Shown in pieces: positions 24,912 through 33,829 of a stretch of 64,000 bases of DNA; position 1 is the stretch's first letter, and each line of letters starts with the position of its first letter. Source of the stretch: Paracoccaceae bacterium Fryx2 (GTDB lineage Bacteria; Pseudomonadota; Alphaproteobacteria; Rhodobacterales; Rhodobacteraceae). The position numbers were made by a program, and so were the translations under genes. The stretch spans positions 868,001-932,000 of the forward strand of contig JAVSGI010000005.1 in NCBI GenBank assembly GCA_032334235.1, read 5' to 3'. Under the pieces are notes generated by a model. It made no database searches, had not been told where the DNA came from, and was given only the letters and a program-made list of their open reading frames with translations.

Positions 24912-26435
24912 GTGCCGCCCGACCCGCAGCCAGCCCCGCCGCCAGCCCCGCAGCCCATCCCGCAGCCCGCCGCGTCGCAAGTCCCTGCGCCCGTCCCTGC
25001 ACCAGCCCCGCACCTGCCGCTGCGCCGCCTGCTGGCCGCCTCGCCGGTGCGCCTTGCGCTGGGGCTGGTGCTGGTGTTCAGCCTGACCAGCCTTGTCACG
25101 CTGGGCGGGGCCTATCTGTCGATCCGCAGCAGCCTGGAATCCGGGCTGGCCGCCAACGTGGCGCAGAACATCGCCGGCTTTCGCGCGGCCCCCAGCGCCT
25201 TGGCGGTGGCAACGCTGGTGGAAGCCGAGGCGTCGGCCACCGATGTCGCGGACCGCATCTTCAGCTATACCACTGCCGATGGCCGCAGCTTCGGCAACGC
25301 CCGCGCCGAACCCGAGGCCGGAGGCATCGTGCTGCGCCCGGCCGCGGGCGGGCGGACGCTGGCGCCCGCGGGCTATCTGCACGAGGCGGTGCCGCTGCAT
25401 GGCGGCTTGCTGGTGGTGGCCGAAAGCCGTGCGGCGATTGCCGAACTGGGCGACGTGTTTGCGGCGCTGCTGGGGCTCAGTCTGCTGCCGACCACGCTGG
25501 TGGCGCTGGGCGCGGGGCTGGCCCTGTCGAGGCGCGCGGCGCGGCGGGTGGCGCGGATCGAGGCGGCGCTGGATGCGCTGACGGCGGGTGATCTGGCGGC
25601 AAGGGTCGGCGGCAGCGCGGACAGGGCCGACGATCTGGACCGGATCGGCACGCGGATCGACCGGATGGCTGCGGCGCAGGAAGCCTCGGTTTCCGCCCTG
25701 CGCCAGGTTTCGGCCGACATCGCGCATGACCTGAAGACCCCGGTGCAGCGCATTGCCCTGCTGCTGGGCCAGTTGCGCGACGGGCTTGACCCCGGTTCGG
25801 CCGCCGCCCTCCTTGCCACCCGCGCCGAGGCCGAGGCCGACCGCGCGGTGGCGGTGTTCCAGTCGCTGCTGACCATCGCGCAGATCGAGGGCGGCAGCCC
25901 GCGCGCCCGCTTTGCCCCGGTCGATCTGGGCGCGCTGCTGGCCACCTTTGCCGAGATCTACGCCCCCGCAGCCGAAGACAGCGGCCATCTGCTGCACCTC
26001 TGTCCCCTGCCCGACCGCCCGTTGCCGGTGCCGGGTGACCGCAGCCTGCTGGGCCAGATCATCGCCAACCTGATCGAGAACGCCCTGCGCCACACGCCCC
26101 CCGGCACGCGGATCACCCTGGCGCTGGGGCAGGACGGGGGGCGCGCCACGCTGTCAGTCTGCGACAATGGCCCCGGCATTCCGGCGGAGGAACGCGACCA
26201 AGTGCTGCGCCGCCTCTACCGGCTGGAACGCAGTCGGACGACCCCGGGCCATGGCCTCGGCCTCAGCCTGGTGGCCGCGATCAGCGCGCTGCACCGCGCA
26301 GACCTGACCCTGTCGGATGCCGCCCCCGGGCTGTGCGTGCGCGTGGCCTTCCCCGCCGCCGGGGACGAATCATCCCCGCGGGGCGGCGCCGGCGCCGTGA
26401 CATCGCGCCCGACCCCGGCCGCGCTTTCGCCCTGA
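24912..26435 (+). CDS. Sensor histidine kinase with Pro/Ala-rich N terminus
   Basis: A 507-residue membrane histidine kinase. GTG start two bases after the regulator's stop. The first 35 residues are an unusual Pro/Ala/Gln tract, then a first helix (ALGLVLVFSLTSLVTLGGAYL), a periplasmic domain of about 100 residues, a second helix (LLGLSLLPTTLVALGAGLAL), a HAMP-like linker, the H box ADIAHDLKTPVQR (His272), N box NLIENALRHTP, G1 DNGPGIP and G2 GHGLGLSLV. It should phosphorylate the preceding regulator. There is no obvious ligand-binding signature in the sensor part. The coding ends with a long Pro/Ser-rich tail. Confidence 0.92.
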   Translation: MPPDPQPAPPPAPQPIPQPAASQVPAPVPAPAPHLPLRRLLAASPVRLALGLVLVFSLTSLVTLGGAYLSIRSSLESGLAANVAQNIAGFRAAPSALAVATLVEAEASATDVADRIFSYTTADGRSFGNARAEPEAGGIVLRPAAGGRTLAPAGYLHEAVPLHGGLLVVAESRAAIAELGDVFAALLGLSLLPTTLVALGAGLALSRRAARRVARIEAALDALTAGDLAARVGGSADRADDLDRIGTRIDRMAAAQEASVSALRQVSADIAHDLKTPVQRIALLLGQLRDGLDPGSAAALLATRAEAEADRAVAVFQSLLTIAQIEGGSPRARFAPVDLGALLATFAEIYAPAAEDSGHLLHLCPLPDRPLPVPGDRSLLGQIIANLIENALRHTPPGTRITLALGQDGGRATLSVCDNGPGIPAEERDQVLRRLYRLERSRTTPGHGLGLSLVAAISALHRADLTLSDAAPGLCVRVAFPAAGDESSPRGGAGAVTSRPTPAALSP

Positions 26436-26534
26436 ATTGCCCGAGCCGGTCAATCGAATCTTAAACCCCCGTGCGTACCGATGGTCATGCGGGCCATCGG
26501 GCCCGGTTGCGATCAAGGGAGCAGGCGGAACCCC

Positions 26535-26825
26535 ATGTCAGTCGGTTGGAAAACTTTCGCTTTGCCCGAAAGGGGGGGCCTTGGCGAGGCTCGGGGGCTC
26601 GAGGCGTTCCTGCGCGATCAGGTCGCGGCGCCGGTGCGGCTGGACGCAAGCGCCGTGCAGCGACTGGATACGCTGCTGCTGCAATACCTGCTGGCAGCCG
26701 GGCGCGCCTGGTCCCGCCGCGGCCTCGGGTTCGAGGTGACGGGGGTCGGCGCCGCCCTGGGGGCGGAGCTTGCGCTGGTCGGCCTCACGCCCGACCTGCT
26801 GGCCTGGCAGCGGGGGGCGGCATGA
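26535..26825 (+). CDS. STAS-domain-like protein heading chemotaxis operon 1
   Basis: A 96-residue protein with a STAS-like pattern: VRLDASAVQRLDTLLLQYLLAAGRAWSRRG resembles the strand-loop-helix (Asp-Ser-Ala-like) switch region of STAS domains, with a hydrophobic C-terminal strand and helix. It lies first in a chemotaxis operon, where R. sphaeroides cheOp1 has a small gene called orfX/cheX (recollected). A function in the signalling array is inferred from position. The ATG at 26535 is preferred over an upstream in-frame GTG because the intervening sequence is not protein-like. The stop overlaps the next ATG (ATGA). Similar small STAS genes begin both chemotaxis operons here. Confidence 0.7.
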   Translation: MSVGWKTFALPERGGLGEARGLEAFLRDQVAAPVRLDASAVQRLDTLLLQYLLAAGRAWSRRGLGFEVTGVGAALGAELALVGLTPDLLAWQRGAA

Positions 26826-27196
26826 CGATCAAGGTGCTGGCCATCGACGATTCGCGCACCATCCGGTCGCTGATGCAGAAGGTGATGCAGGACGCGGGCT
26901 TTTCCTGCGTCTGCGCCGACGACGGCGTGCAGGGCGTCGCGATGTTCGCCGCCGAACGGCCCGATGTCGTGATCACCGACATCAACATGCCCAACCTCGA
27001 CGGCTATGGCGTGATCGCCACCATCCGGCGCGGCGAGGTGAACCGCGCGGTGCCGATCCTGGTGCTGACCACCGAAAGCGCCGATCACCTGAAGGCCCGC
27101 GCACGCGAGGCCGGGGCCACCGGCTGGATCGTCAAGCCGTTCGACGACGCGGCGATCGTTTCGGTGGTGCGGCGGGTGACGGGGGCGCGGGGCTGA
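26822..27196 (+). CDS. cheY: CheY-like response regulator
   Basis: A 124-residue single-domain receiver. The acidic pair is D9-D10 (AIDDSRTIRSLMQKV), the phosphoacceptor is Asp53 (ITDINMPNLDG), Thr is in LVLTTESA and Lys in WIVKPFDD. It should be phosphorylated by the neighbouring CheA. The TTESADH and VKPFDDAAIV segments resemble the motor or sink CheYs of alphaproteobacteria. It is translationally coupled to the STAS gene by ATGA, and cheA begins 1 nt after its stop. It corresponds in position to cheY1 of R. sphaeroides cheOp1, which is a symbol from memory, not a proven orthology. Confidence 0.92.
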   Translation: MTIKVLAIDDSRTIRSLMQKVMQDAGFSCVCADDGVQGVAMFAAERPDVVITDINMPNLDGYGVIATIRRGEVNRAVPILVLTTESADHLKARAREAGATGWIVKPFDDAAIVSVVRRVTGARG

Positions 27197-27197
27197 C

Positions 27198-29273
27198 ATG
27201 ACCAGCATGACCTCGATCCGCGACACGTTCTTTGAAGAATGCGAGGACCTGCTGGCCGCGCTGGCCGACGGGCTTGACCATATCGCGGCCGGAACGGCGG
27301 ATGGCGACGTGGTCAACGCGGTGTTCCGGGCGGTGCATTCGATCAAGGGCGGGGCCGGGGCGTTCGGGCTGTCCGATCTGGTGGGGTTTGCCCATCGCTT
27401 CGAGACCGTGCTGGACGCGGTGCGCAACGACAAGCTGGTGGTGGATGGCGCGGTGCTGCACACGCTGCAACGCTCGGCCGACCATCTGGCCGAACTGATG
27501 GAGGCGGCGCGCGACGACCTGCCCCTGTCGCCCGAGGTGACGGCCGGTTTTCTGGAACAGCTCGATCTCTGCCTCGGCGATGACGATCCGGAGTCGGACG
27601 CCTTCGCCGATTTCGAGTTTGCCCCCCTGGCGCTCGATTTCGGCCCGCCAGAGGTCGGCGGGGTGTTCGACATCGACTTCGCGCCCGGCCCGGGGCTGTA
27701 TCGCAACGGGCACGAACCGGCGCTGCTGATCGCCGCACTGGCCGACCTCGGCACGCTGGAGGTCAGGCTCGACGCCTCTGCCCTGCCCGACTGGGACGTG
27801 TTGGACCCGGGCAAACCCGGCCTGCGCTGGTCGATGCGCCTGACGACGCCCGAAAGCGAAGCCGCGCTGCGTGAGGTGTTCGAATTTGTCGAGGGCCTCT
27901 GCGAACTCGACATCCGGCCTGTCGAAGCCGCCGTCGAGGCGGCGCTGCCGGAGCCCGGGCCGGTGGCACCCGAAGCGCCGCCGCTTCCCCCCGTCGCAAC
28001 GCCGCTCCCCCCGCCCGACGCCGCCGAAGAGGCCAGACCGGCGAGGCCCGACGATGCCGAGGCGCGGGGCCCCAAGCCCACGCTGCGCGTCGATCTGGAA
28101 CGGGTGGACCGGCTGATCAACGCGGTCGGCGAACTGATCATCAACCAGGCGATGATCGCGCAGCGCACCGCCGAACTGGGGCTGGCCGCGGAATCCGACG
28201 TGGTGACCCATGTCGAGGATTACCGCCTGCTGGCCCGCGACATCCAGGAAGCGGTGATGGCGATCCGCGCCCAGCCGGTGAAGCTGCTGTTCCAGCGCAT
28301 GTCGCGCATCGTGCGCGAGGCTGCCGATTCCACCGGCAAGCTGGCGCGCCTGGTCACGGTGGGCGAAAACACCGAGGTCGACAAGACCGTGGTCGAGCGG
28401 CTGGCCGACCCGCTGACCCACATGATCCGCAATGCCGTGGACCACGGGCTGGAAAGCCCGGAAACCCGGGTGGCCGCCGGAAAGGACCCGTGCGGCACCA
28501 TCCGGCTGGCGGCGGCGCACCGCTCGGGCAGCGTGATCCTGACCCTGCGGGATGACGGCGCCGGGTTGAACCGCCCCCGGATCCGCCAGATCGCCGAACA
28601 GCGCGGGCTGGTGTCGCCGGAGGCCGAACTGAGCGATACCGAGGTCGATGCGCTGCTGTTCATGCCGGGGTTTTCCACCGCGCAGTCCGTGTCGAACCTG
28701 TCCGGCCGCGGCGTGGGGCTGGATGTGGTGCGCTCGGCGGTCACGAGTCTCGGGGGGCGGGTGTCGATCGCCTCGACCCCCGGTCAGGGCACCGAATTCA
28801 CCGTGTCGCTGCCGCTGACGCTCGCGGTGATGGACGGGATGGTGGTGTCGGTGGCGGGCCAGACCATGGTGGTGCCGCTGGCGTCGATACTGGAAACCAT
28901 CCGCCCCGCGGCCGCCGATCTGCATCCGATGGGCAGCGGCGAGACGCTGCTGCTGATCCGGGGGCGGTTCATCCCGACGGTCGATGTGGCCCGCGCGCTC
29001 GGGTTTGCACGGCCGGAGACGGCGGCAACGCCCCTGCTGCTGCTGATCGAGGGCGAAAATGCCAGCCAGTGCGCCCTGTTCGTCGATGCCGTGCACGACC
29101 AGCGGCAAGTCGTGATCAAGGGGCTCGACAGCAATTACGGCGCGGTGCCCGGCGTGTCGGCGGCCACCGTGCTCGGCGACGGGCAGATCGCGCTGATCCT
29201 CGACCCCGACGCCATCGCGGCGCAGCGCCCGCCCCTGAACTTTTCCGAAGGAACCCATCATGCCGCTCGTTGA
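27198..29273 (+). CDS. cheA: Chemotaxis histidine kinase CheA (operon 1)
   Basis: A 691-residue CheA. P1 Hpt domain with the phosphorylated His47 in AVHSIKGGAGAFG; a linker domain (LAALADLGTLEVRLDAS) that in other CheAs docks receivers; a Pro-rich region (PLPPPDAAEEAR) before the dimerisation helices (LRVDLERVDRLINAVGELI); the kinase domain with THMIRNAVDHGLE, LTLRDDGAGLN and SGRGVGLDVV; and a C-terminal CheW-like domain with LPLTLAVMDGM. All kinase boxes are intact. It should phosphorylate the two CheY proteins of this operon. The start at 27198 is an ATG 1 nt after the preceding stop; a second ATG at codon 4 is possible. It overlaps cheW by 14 bp. Confidence 0.96.
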   Translation: MTSMTSIRDTFFEECEDLLAALADGLDHIAAGTADGDVVNAVFRAVHSIKGGAGAFGLSDLVGFAHRFETVLDAVRNDKLVVDGAVLHTLQRSADHLAELMEAARDDLPLSPEVTAGFLEQLDLCLGDDDPESDAFADFEFAPLALDFGPPEVGGVFDIDFAPGPGLYRNGHEPALLIAALADLGTLEVRLDASALPDWDVLDPGKPGLRWSMRLTTPESEAALREVFEFVEGLCELDIRPVEAAVEAALPEPGPVAPEAPPLPPVATPLPPPDAAEEARPARPDDAEARGPKPTLRVDLERVDRLINAVGELIINQAMIAQRTAELGLAAESDVVTHVEDYRLLARDIQEAVMAIRAQPVKLLFQRMSRIVREAADSTGKLARLVTVGENTEVDKTVVERLADPLTHMIRNAVDHGLESPETRVAAGKDPCGTIRLAAAHRSGSVILTLRDDGAGLNRPRIRQIAEQRGLVSPEAELSDTEVDALLFMPGFSTAQSVSNLSGRGVGLDVVRSAVTSLGGRVSIASTPGQGTEFTVSLPLTLAVMDGMVVSVAGQTMVVPLASILETIRPAAADLHPMGSGETLLLIRGRFIPTVDVARALGFARPETAATPLLLLIEGENASQCALFVDAVHDQRQVVIKGLDSNYGAVPGVSAATVLGDGQIALILDPDAIAAQRPPLNFSEGTHHAAR

Positions 29274-29724
29274 TCCCGGCACCTCGGCCGTCGCCGAATT
29301 CGTGACCTTCTTTTCCGGCGGTCAAAGCTTCAGCCTCGACATCACCGAAGTCCGCGAGATCCGGCGGTGGAGCCCGGTAACCCCCCTGCCCCACGCCCCG
29401 GCCGAGGTGCTGGGCGTGATGAACCTGCGCGGGTCGGTGATTCCGATCTATGATCTGGCGTCACGGTTCGGCTTCCCGCCCACCGCCGAAAACCCGCGCA
29501 ACGTGGTCGTGGTGGCGATGCACGAACGCCAGACACTGGGCCTGCTGGTCGAGTCGGTGTCCGAGATCCTTTCGGTGTCGCGCGACCAGATCCAGGACAC
29601 GCCCGACCTGCGGTCCGACTGCGCGCGCCCGTCGGTCACCGGGATGATTTCGGTTGGCGACGGCATGACCCGGGTGATCGACCTTGGCGCCGTGATCCAC
29701 CCCGGCGCGCAGGTCGGCCCATGA
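29260..29724 (+). CDS. cheW: Chemotaxis coupling protein CheW (operon 1)
   Basis: A 154-residue coupling protein joining receptors and CheA. CheW pattern: EFVTFFSGGQSFSLDITEVREI, then LPHAPAEVLGVMNLRGSVIPIYDL and LGLLVESVSEILSV. The ATG at 29260 lies inside the end of cheA (14-bp overlap) with a GAAGGAA ribosome-binding site inside the cheA frame. The stop overlaps the cheR start by ATGA. One of three CheW proteins in this window. Confidence 0.95.
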   Translation: MPLVDPGTSAVAEFVTFFSGGQSFSLDITEVREIRRWSPVTPLPHAPAEVLGVMNLRGSVIPIYDLASRFGFPPTAENPRNVVVVAMHERQTLGLLVESVSEILSVSRDQIQDTPDLRSDCARPSVTGMISVGDGMTRVIDLGAVIHPGAQVGP

Positions 29725-30602
29725 CACTGCGCGGCAACCCTGTGCTGGACGAGGGTGAAGCCCGCTTCACCGATGCCGATTTCGCGGTGATCGCCCGGCT
29801 GGCGCGGGCCGATTTCGGGTTGCACCTGACCGGATCGAAGAAGGATCTGGTCTATGCCCGGCTGGCCAGGCGGCTGCGCCACCTGCGCCTGCACAGCTTT
29901 CGCGCCTATTGCGACCTTCTGGAAGGCCCGGGCGGCGCCGAGGAACGGGTGCATCTGCTGTCGGCGCTGACCACCAACGTCACCCACTTCTTCCGCGAGG
30001 CGCATCATTTCCAGCTGTTGCGCGGCACGGTGCTGCCGCCCCTGATCAAGGCCGCGCGAGACGGGCGGCGGGTGCGGATCTGGTCGGCCGGATGTTCGGC
30101 CGGGCAGGAACCCTATTCGCTGGCCTTCACGCTGCTGGACCTTTGTCCCGAGGCCGGGCGGCTGGATATCCGCATCCTGGCCTCCGATGCCGATCCGGCG
30201 ATCCTGCGGCGGGCCGAGGCCGGGGTCTACCCCGCCGAAGAGATGAAGGCCCTGCCGGTGGCCGCGCGCCGCCTGACCGATCCGGCGCCGAACGGGGCAT
30301 TCGCGATCGCGCCCAAGGCGCGCGCGCTGGTGCGGTTCGGCGCGCTGAACCTGATGCAGGCCTGGCCGATGCGCGGCCCCTTCGACATCATCTTCTGCCG
30401 GAACGTCGCGATCTACTTCGACAAGGACACCCAGTCGCGGCTCTGGCACCGCTTTGCCGGCCTGATCCCCGAAGGGGGGCACCTGTTCATCGGCCATTCC
30501 GAACGCGTGGCGGGCCCGGCCGAGGCCGCATTCCGCGGCATCGGCATGACCGCCTACTGCAAACTTGCCGAAACCGGCGATCAAGGAGGATTACCGCGAT
30601 GA
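29721..30602 (+). CDS. cheR: Chemotaxis methyltransferase CheR (operon 1)
   Basis: A 293-residue protein-glutamate O-methyltransferase that methylates chemoreceptors with SAM. The N-terminal helical subdomain contains ARLARRLRHLRLHSFRAYCDLL, followed by SALTTNVTHFFREAHHF, the SAM site VRIWSAGCSAGQEPYSLA, ILASDADPAILRRA and FDIIFCRNVAIYFDKDTQ. All characteristic CheR motifs are present. There is no TPR extension. Its partner receptor in this operon ends with a WQEF pentapeptide that could tether it. Start by ATGA overlap with cheW; the 3' end contains a strong AAGGAGG that serves the next cheY. Confidence 0.96.
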   Translation: MTLRGNPVLDEGEARFTDADFAVIARLARADFGLHLTGSKKDLVYARLARRLRHLRLHSFRAYCDLLEGPGGAEERVHLLSALTTNVTHFFREAHHFQLLRGTVLPPLIKAARDGRRVRIWSAGCSAGQEPYSLAFTLLDLCPEAGRLDIRILASDADPAILRRAEAGVYPAEEMKALPVAARRLTDPAPNGAFAIAPKARALVRFGALNLMQAWPMRGPFDIIFCRNVAIYFDKDTQSRLWHRFAGLIPEGGHLFIGHSERVAGPAEAAFRGIGMTAYCKLAETGDQGGLPR

Positions 30603-30985
30603 GCCTGAAAGATTCGCTGCGGGTGATGGTGGTCGACGACATGTCGGTCAGCCGCGCGCTGATCGAGCAGTCGCTCGATGAAATGGGCATCAAGAACTAC
30701 ACCACCGAAAGCGACAGCCGCACCGCACTGGGCAAGCTGGCCGCGAATCCGGTTCACCTGGTGATTTCAGACATGCACATGCCGGGGATGACCGGGTTGC
30801 AGCTGCTGGGCTCGCTGCGCCAGGCGCGCGCCACGCAGAAGATCGGCTTCATCCTGATCACCGGCAGTCCCAGCCCCGAGGTGGTGCGCGAGGGTCAGGA
30901 GCTTGGCCTGAACAACCTCGTGCGCAAGCCCTTCACCACGCTCTCGCTGAAATCGAGCATCGAACGCGTGGTGGGCAGGCTGTGA
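30599..30985 (+). CDS. cheY: CheY-like response regulator (second in operon 1)
   Basis: A 128-residue single-domain receiver. D13-D14 (VVDDMSVSRALIEQ), phosphoacceptor Asp58 (VISDMHMPGMTG), Thr in ILITGSPSP and Lys in LVRKPFTT are intact. A strong AAGGAGG ribosome-binding site 9-10 nt before the ATG suggests high output, higher than the rest of the operon. Its position matches cheY2 of R. sphaeroides cheOp1 (from memory). The end overlaps the next gene by GTGA. Confidence 0.93.
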   Translation: MSLKDSLRVMVVDDMSVSRALIEQSLDEMGIKNYTTESDSRTALGKLAANPVHLVISDMHMPGMTGLQLLGSLRQARATQKIGFILITGSPSPEVVREGQELGLNNLVRKPFTTLSLKSSIERVVGRL

Positions 30986-31338
30986 GACCCTGCCCCGAAC
31001 CCCAGGTGCAGTCGGCAGGCGACGTGCTGGCGCGCGCCGCGCTGGAAGTGCAGCGATGCGAGGTGATGCTGCGCCGGATCGAGACGGCCGTGGCCCCGAT
31101 GATCGCCGCCGAACGCCGGGAAGGATGCAGCCACGCCCTGCAGGACATCGACCTGCTGGGCCAGAGCCTGGCCGACATCGCGACCTGCCTGACCGGCGTG
31201 GCCGGGCAACTGCCCCCCGGCGCCAGCGTCGATGCCCGCAGCCTGCTGGCACCGCTGCGGCTGGACGATCTGTGCCAGCGGCTGGGTGGCCTGATGGCGG
31301 TCGACTTGCGCCCCGAGGAACGGATCGCCCTGTTCTGA
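30982..31338 (+). CDS. Small chemotaxis-operon protein of unknown function
   Basis: A 118-residue protein, GTG start overlapping the cheY stop (GTGA). It is mainly helical, with Leu/Ala heptad-like stretches (ARAALEVQRCEVMLRRIETA, HALQDIDLLGQSLADIAT) and an LRLDDLCQRLGGLMAVDLR C-terminal part. No domain is recognised and it has no membrane segment. Its position between cheY and the receptor gene, and its coupling, imply a part in the same array. It may be an adaptor or a phosphatase-type partner of CheY, but nothing in the sequence proves this. Confidence 0.65.
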   Translation: MRPCPEPQVQSAGDVLARAALEVQRCEVMLRRIETAVAPMIAAERREGCSHALQDIDLLGQSLADIATCLTGVAGQLPPGASVDARSLLAPLRLDDLCQRLGGLMAVDLRPEERIALF

Positions 31339-31413
31339 TGCCTCCGTCGAGCCGCCATCGACATCAGGGGCCTGTGCCCCGCCGACCCCGATTTTCCGCA
31401 CAAGGTGAGTGCC

Positions 31414-33753
31414 ATGCTGAAGCTGAGAACCATGCCGCTGAAATTCAAACTGCCCGCGATGATCGTCGGGTTCTGCCTGGTGATCGCAGCCGCGCTGCAG
31501 GCCATCAGCTTCCATGACCTGTGGAAACGCGAGCTGGCGGCCGCCCGCGCGCAGATCGATGTCACGGCGCAGCAGCGCCACGCCGCCCTGCAGCAGCGGG
31601 TCGACAGCCTGACCCAGGATGCCCTGCTTGTCGCCGCCTCGCCCGCAACGGCGGATGCGATCCTGCGGCTTGGCGCCGCATATGGCAGCATCGCGGGCGA
31701 TCCCGTCACCGCATTGCGGGATGTCTATGTGACCGCCAACCCCTGCCCGCGGGGCCAGCGCCAGCTTCTGGTCACGGCGCAGGGCGGACTGGCCTATGAC
31801 GCGCCGCACGCGCAGTTTCACCCCTATTTCGAACGAGTCCGCAGCATCCGGGGCCTGCAGGACCTGCTTTTGTTCGATCTCGGGGGCAACGCGGTCTACT
31901 CTGCGTCGAAGGGCGCCGACTTCGCGACCAAACTTCCGTCCGGCCCCGATGCCGGCGGCGCGCTGGGCCGCGCCTTCGGCAATGCGCGCAACGGCGAGGC
32001 GGGCAAGGTCTACATGACCGATTTCGCCCCCGACGCCGCTGATGGCGGTGCGTCTTCGGTCTTCATTGCCACGCAGGTGGCGGCGGCGGATGGCACGCCG
32101 GTCGGGGTCGTCGCCTTCCGGGTGGCGCTCGGCACCCTGTCGGCAGCGACCGGCACGGCACAGGGCCTTGGCGAAACCGGCGAAGCCTACCTCGTCGGGG
32201 CGGACCTTGCGGCACGCACCGCCTCGCGTTTCTACGGCCGCTTCGCCGCGGCCGACCCGCTGCTGCCGGTGCCCCAGCTTGGCGATCTGGCGGCGGGTGC
32301 GGAACGGCTGCACGAGGACGTGCCGGTGCAGTCCGGCCAGCGCGGTTTGGCCCGGACCAGGCTGATCACCGGGCCCGGCGTGACCTGGCTGCTCGTGGTC
32401 GAGCGCGACATGGCGGAAGTGCTGGCGCCGGCATATCGGGACCTGCGCAAGATGCTGGCGGTCACCGGCCTCTGCGCCGTCATCGTGCTGGGTCTGGGCG
32501 TGCTGATGGCGCAGTCGGTGACCCGGCCGATCAACCGGGTCAGCGCCGCGATGCAGCGGGTGGCCAACGGCGATCTCGACACGGTCGTGACGGAAGCCGA
32601 CCGCGAGGACGAGGTCGGCCGGATCGCCCGGTCGCTCGACGGGTTGCGCGAAAAGCTGACGATGGCCGAGCTTGGCGAGAAGGAGCGCGATCGCCTTCAG
32701 GCCGAACAGACCCGCGTGGTCGAGGCGCTGAGCGTCGGGTTGCAGAACCTGTCGAACGGCAATCTGTCCCAACCGATCACCGAACCCTTCGCGGGCACCT
32801 ACGAAACCCTGCGCAGCGACTTCAACCAGACGCTGGCCGAGTTGAACGACACCATCTCGCAGGTGATCGAGGCATCCGAAAGCATCCGCAACCGCTCGAC
32901 CGAAATCAGCCGAGCGTCCGAAGACCTGTCGCACCGCACCGAAAACCAGGCCGCCACGCTGGAGCAGACTGCGGCGGCGCTGGACGAGCTGACTGCCAGC
33001 GTCAAATCGGCCGCCGATGGCGCACGGCAGGTGGAATCCATCGTGCGGCAGGCCCGAAAGGAGGCCGAAGACAGCGGCGTGGTGGTGCAGGGCGCGGTGG
33101 ACGCGATGACCGAAATCAAGAAATCCTCGGAACTGATCAGCCAGATCATCGGCGTGATCGACGACATTGCCTTCCAGACCAACCTTCTGGCGCTGAACGC
33201 CGGGGTCGAGGCGGCGCGGGCGGGCGATGCCGGCCGCGGCTTCGCGGTGGTCGCGTCGGAAGTGCGGGCGCTAGCGCAGCGGTCTTCCGCCGCGGCCAGG
33301 GAAATCAAGACCCTGATCAGCGCCAGCACGCAACAGGTCGGACGCGGCGTGGCACAGGTGGACCGGGCGGGCGAGGCGCTGGCCAGCATCGTCGGCCGGG
33401 TGGCGCATATCTCGACGCTGGTGTCCGACATCGCGTCGGGCGCCAGCGAACAGTCGACCGGCCTGGCCGAGATCAACATCGGGGTGACCCAACTGGATCA
33501 GGTGACCCAGCAGAACGCGGCGATGGTCGAGCAATCCACCGCCGCCAGCCACGCGCTGCATCAGGAGGCGACAGGTCTGGCCGATCTGGTGGGGCGTTTC
33601 GCGACCACCTCGGGCGAGGGAAGCTCGGGGCGCGAGGCCGAACCGCCCCACCCGATCGCGGCCCCGGTGACCAGGCTGCGCCCCCCGGCCGCTGCGCCGC
33701 GGCGCGAAGCCAGGGTGGCGGCCGCCGGTCACGGGGTCTGGCAGGAATTCTGA
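31414..33753 (+). CDS. mcp: Methyl-accepting chemotaxis protein with C-terminal WQEF pentapeptide
   Basis: A 779-residue membrane chemoreceptor. The first helix ([21 protein letters not shown]) is followed by a periplasmic domain of about 310 residues that looks Cache-like, a second helix ([20 protein letters not shown]), HAMP and a second HAMP-like segment ([21 protein letters not shown]), then the signalling hairpin with [20 protein letters not shown] and [18 protein letters not shown]. The C terminus is GVWQEF, fitting the xWxxF pentapeptide that tethers CheR and CheB in enterobacteria. A ribosome-binding site (AAGGTG) supports the ATG at 31414 over a GTG at 31405. Its ligand is not predictable. 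Confidence 0.95.
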   Translation: MLKLRTMPLKFKLPAMIVGFCLVIAAALQAISFHDLWKRELAAARAQIDVTAQQRHAALQQRVDSLTQDALLVAASPATADAILRLGAAYGSIAGDPVTALRDVYVTANPCPRGQRQLLVTAQGGLAYDAPHAQFHPYFERVRSIRGLQDLLLFDLGGNAVYSASKGADFATKLPSGPDAGGALGRAFGNARNGEAGKVYMTDFAPDAADGGASSVFIATQVAAADGTPVGVVAFRVALGTLSAATGTAQGLGETGEAYLVGADLAARTASRFYGRFAAADPLLPVPQLGDLAAGAERLHEDVPVQSGQRGLARTRLITGPGVTWLLVVERDMAEVLAPAYRDLRKMLAVTGLCAVIVLGLGVLMAQSVTRPINRVSAAMQRVANGDLDTVVTEADREDEVGRIARSLDGLREKLTMAELGEKERDRLQAEQTRVVEALSVGLQNLSNGNLSQPITEPFAGTYETLRSDFNQTLAELNDTISQVIEASESIRNRSTEISRASEDLSHRTENQAATLEQTAAALDELTASVKSAADGARQVESIVRQARKEAEDSGVVVQGAVDAMTEIKKSSELISQIIGVIDDIAFQTNLLALNAGVEAARAGDAGRGFAVVASEVRALAQRSSAAAREIKTLISASTQQVGRGVAQVDRAGEALASIVGRVAHISTLVSDIASGASEQSTGLAEINIGVTQLDQVTQQNAAMVEQSTAASHALHQEATGLADLVGRFATTSGEGSSGREAEPPHPIAAPVTRLRPPAAAPRREARVAAAGHGVWQEF

Positions 33754-33829
33754 TCGGTGCCATCCCGGGTCCGGCTGCGGCGGCCGGACACGATGATCAA
33801 CCACGCCCCGACCTTCAGGAGTCTCGCGG

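Noticed and set aside
26458-26486. TTAAA followed by CCGAT before chemotaxis operon 1 as a FliA (sigma28) promoter
   Set aside because: The spacing between the two elements is about 11-12 bp, too short for the TAAA-N15-GCCGATAA form, so it is not claimed.
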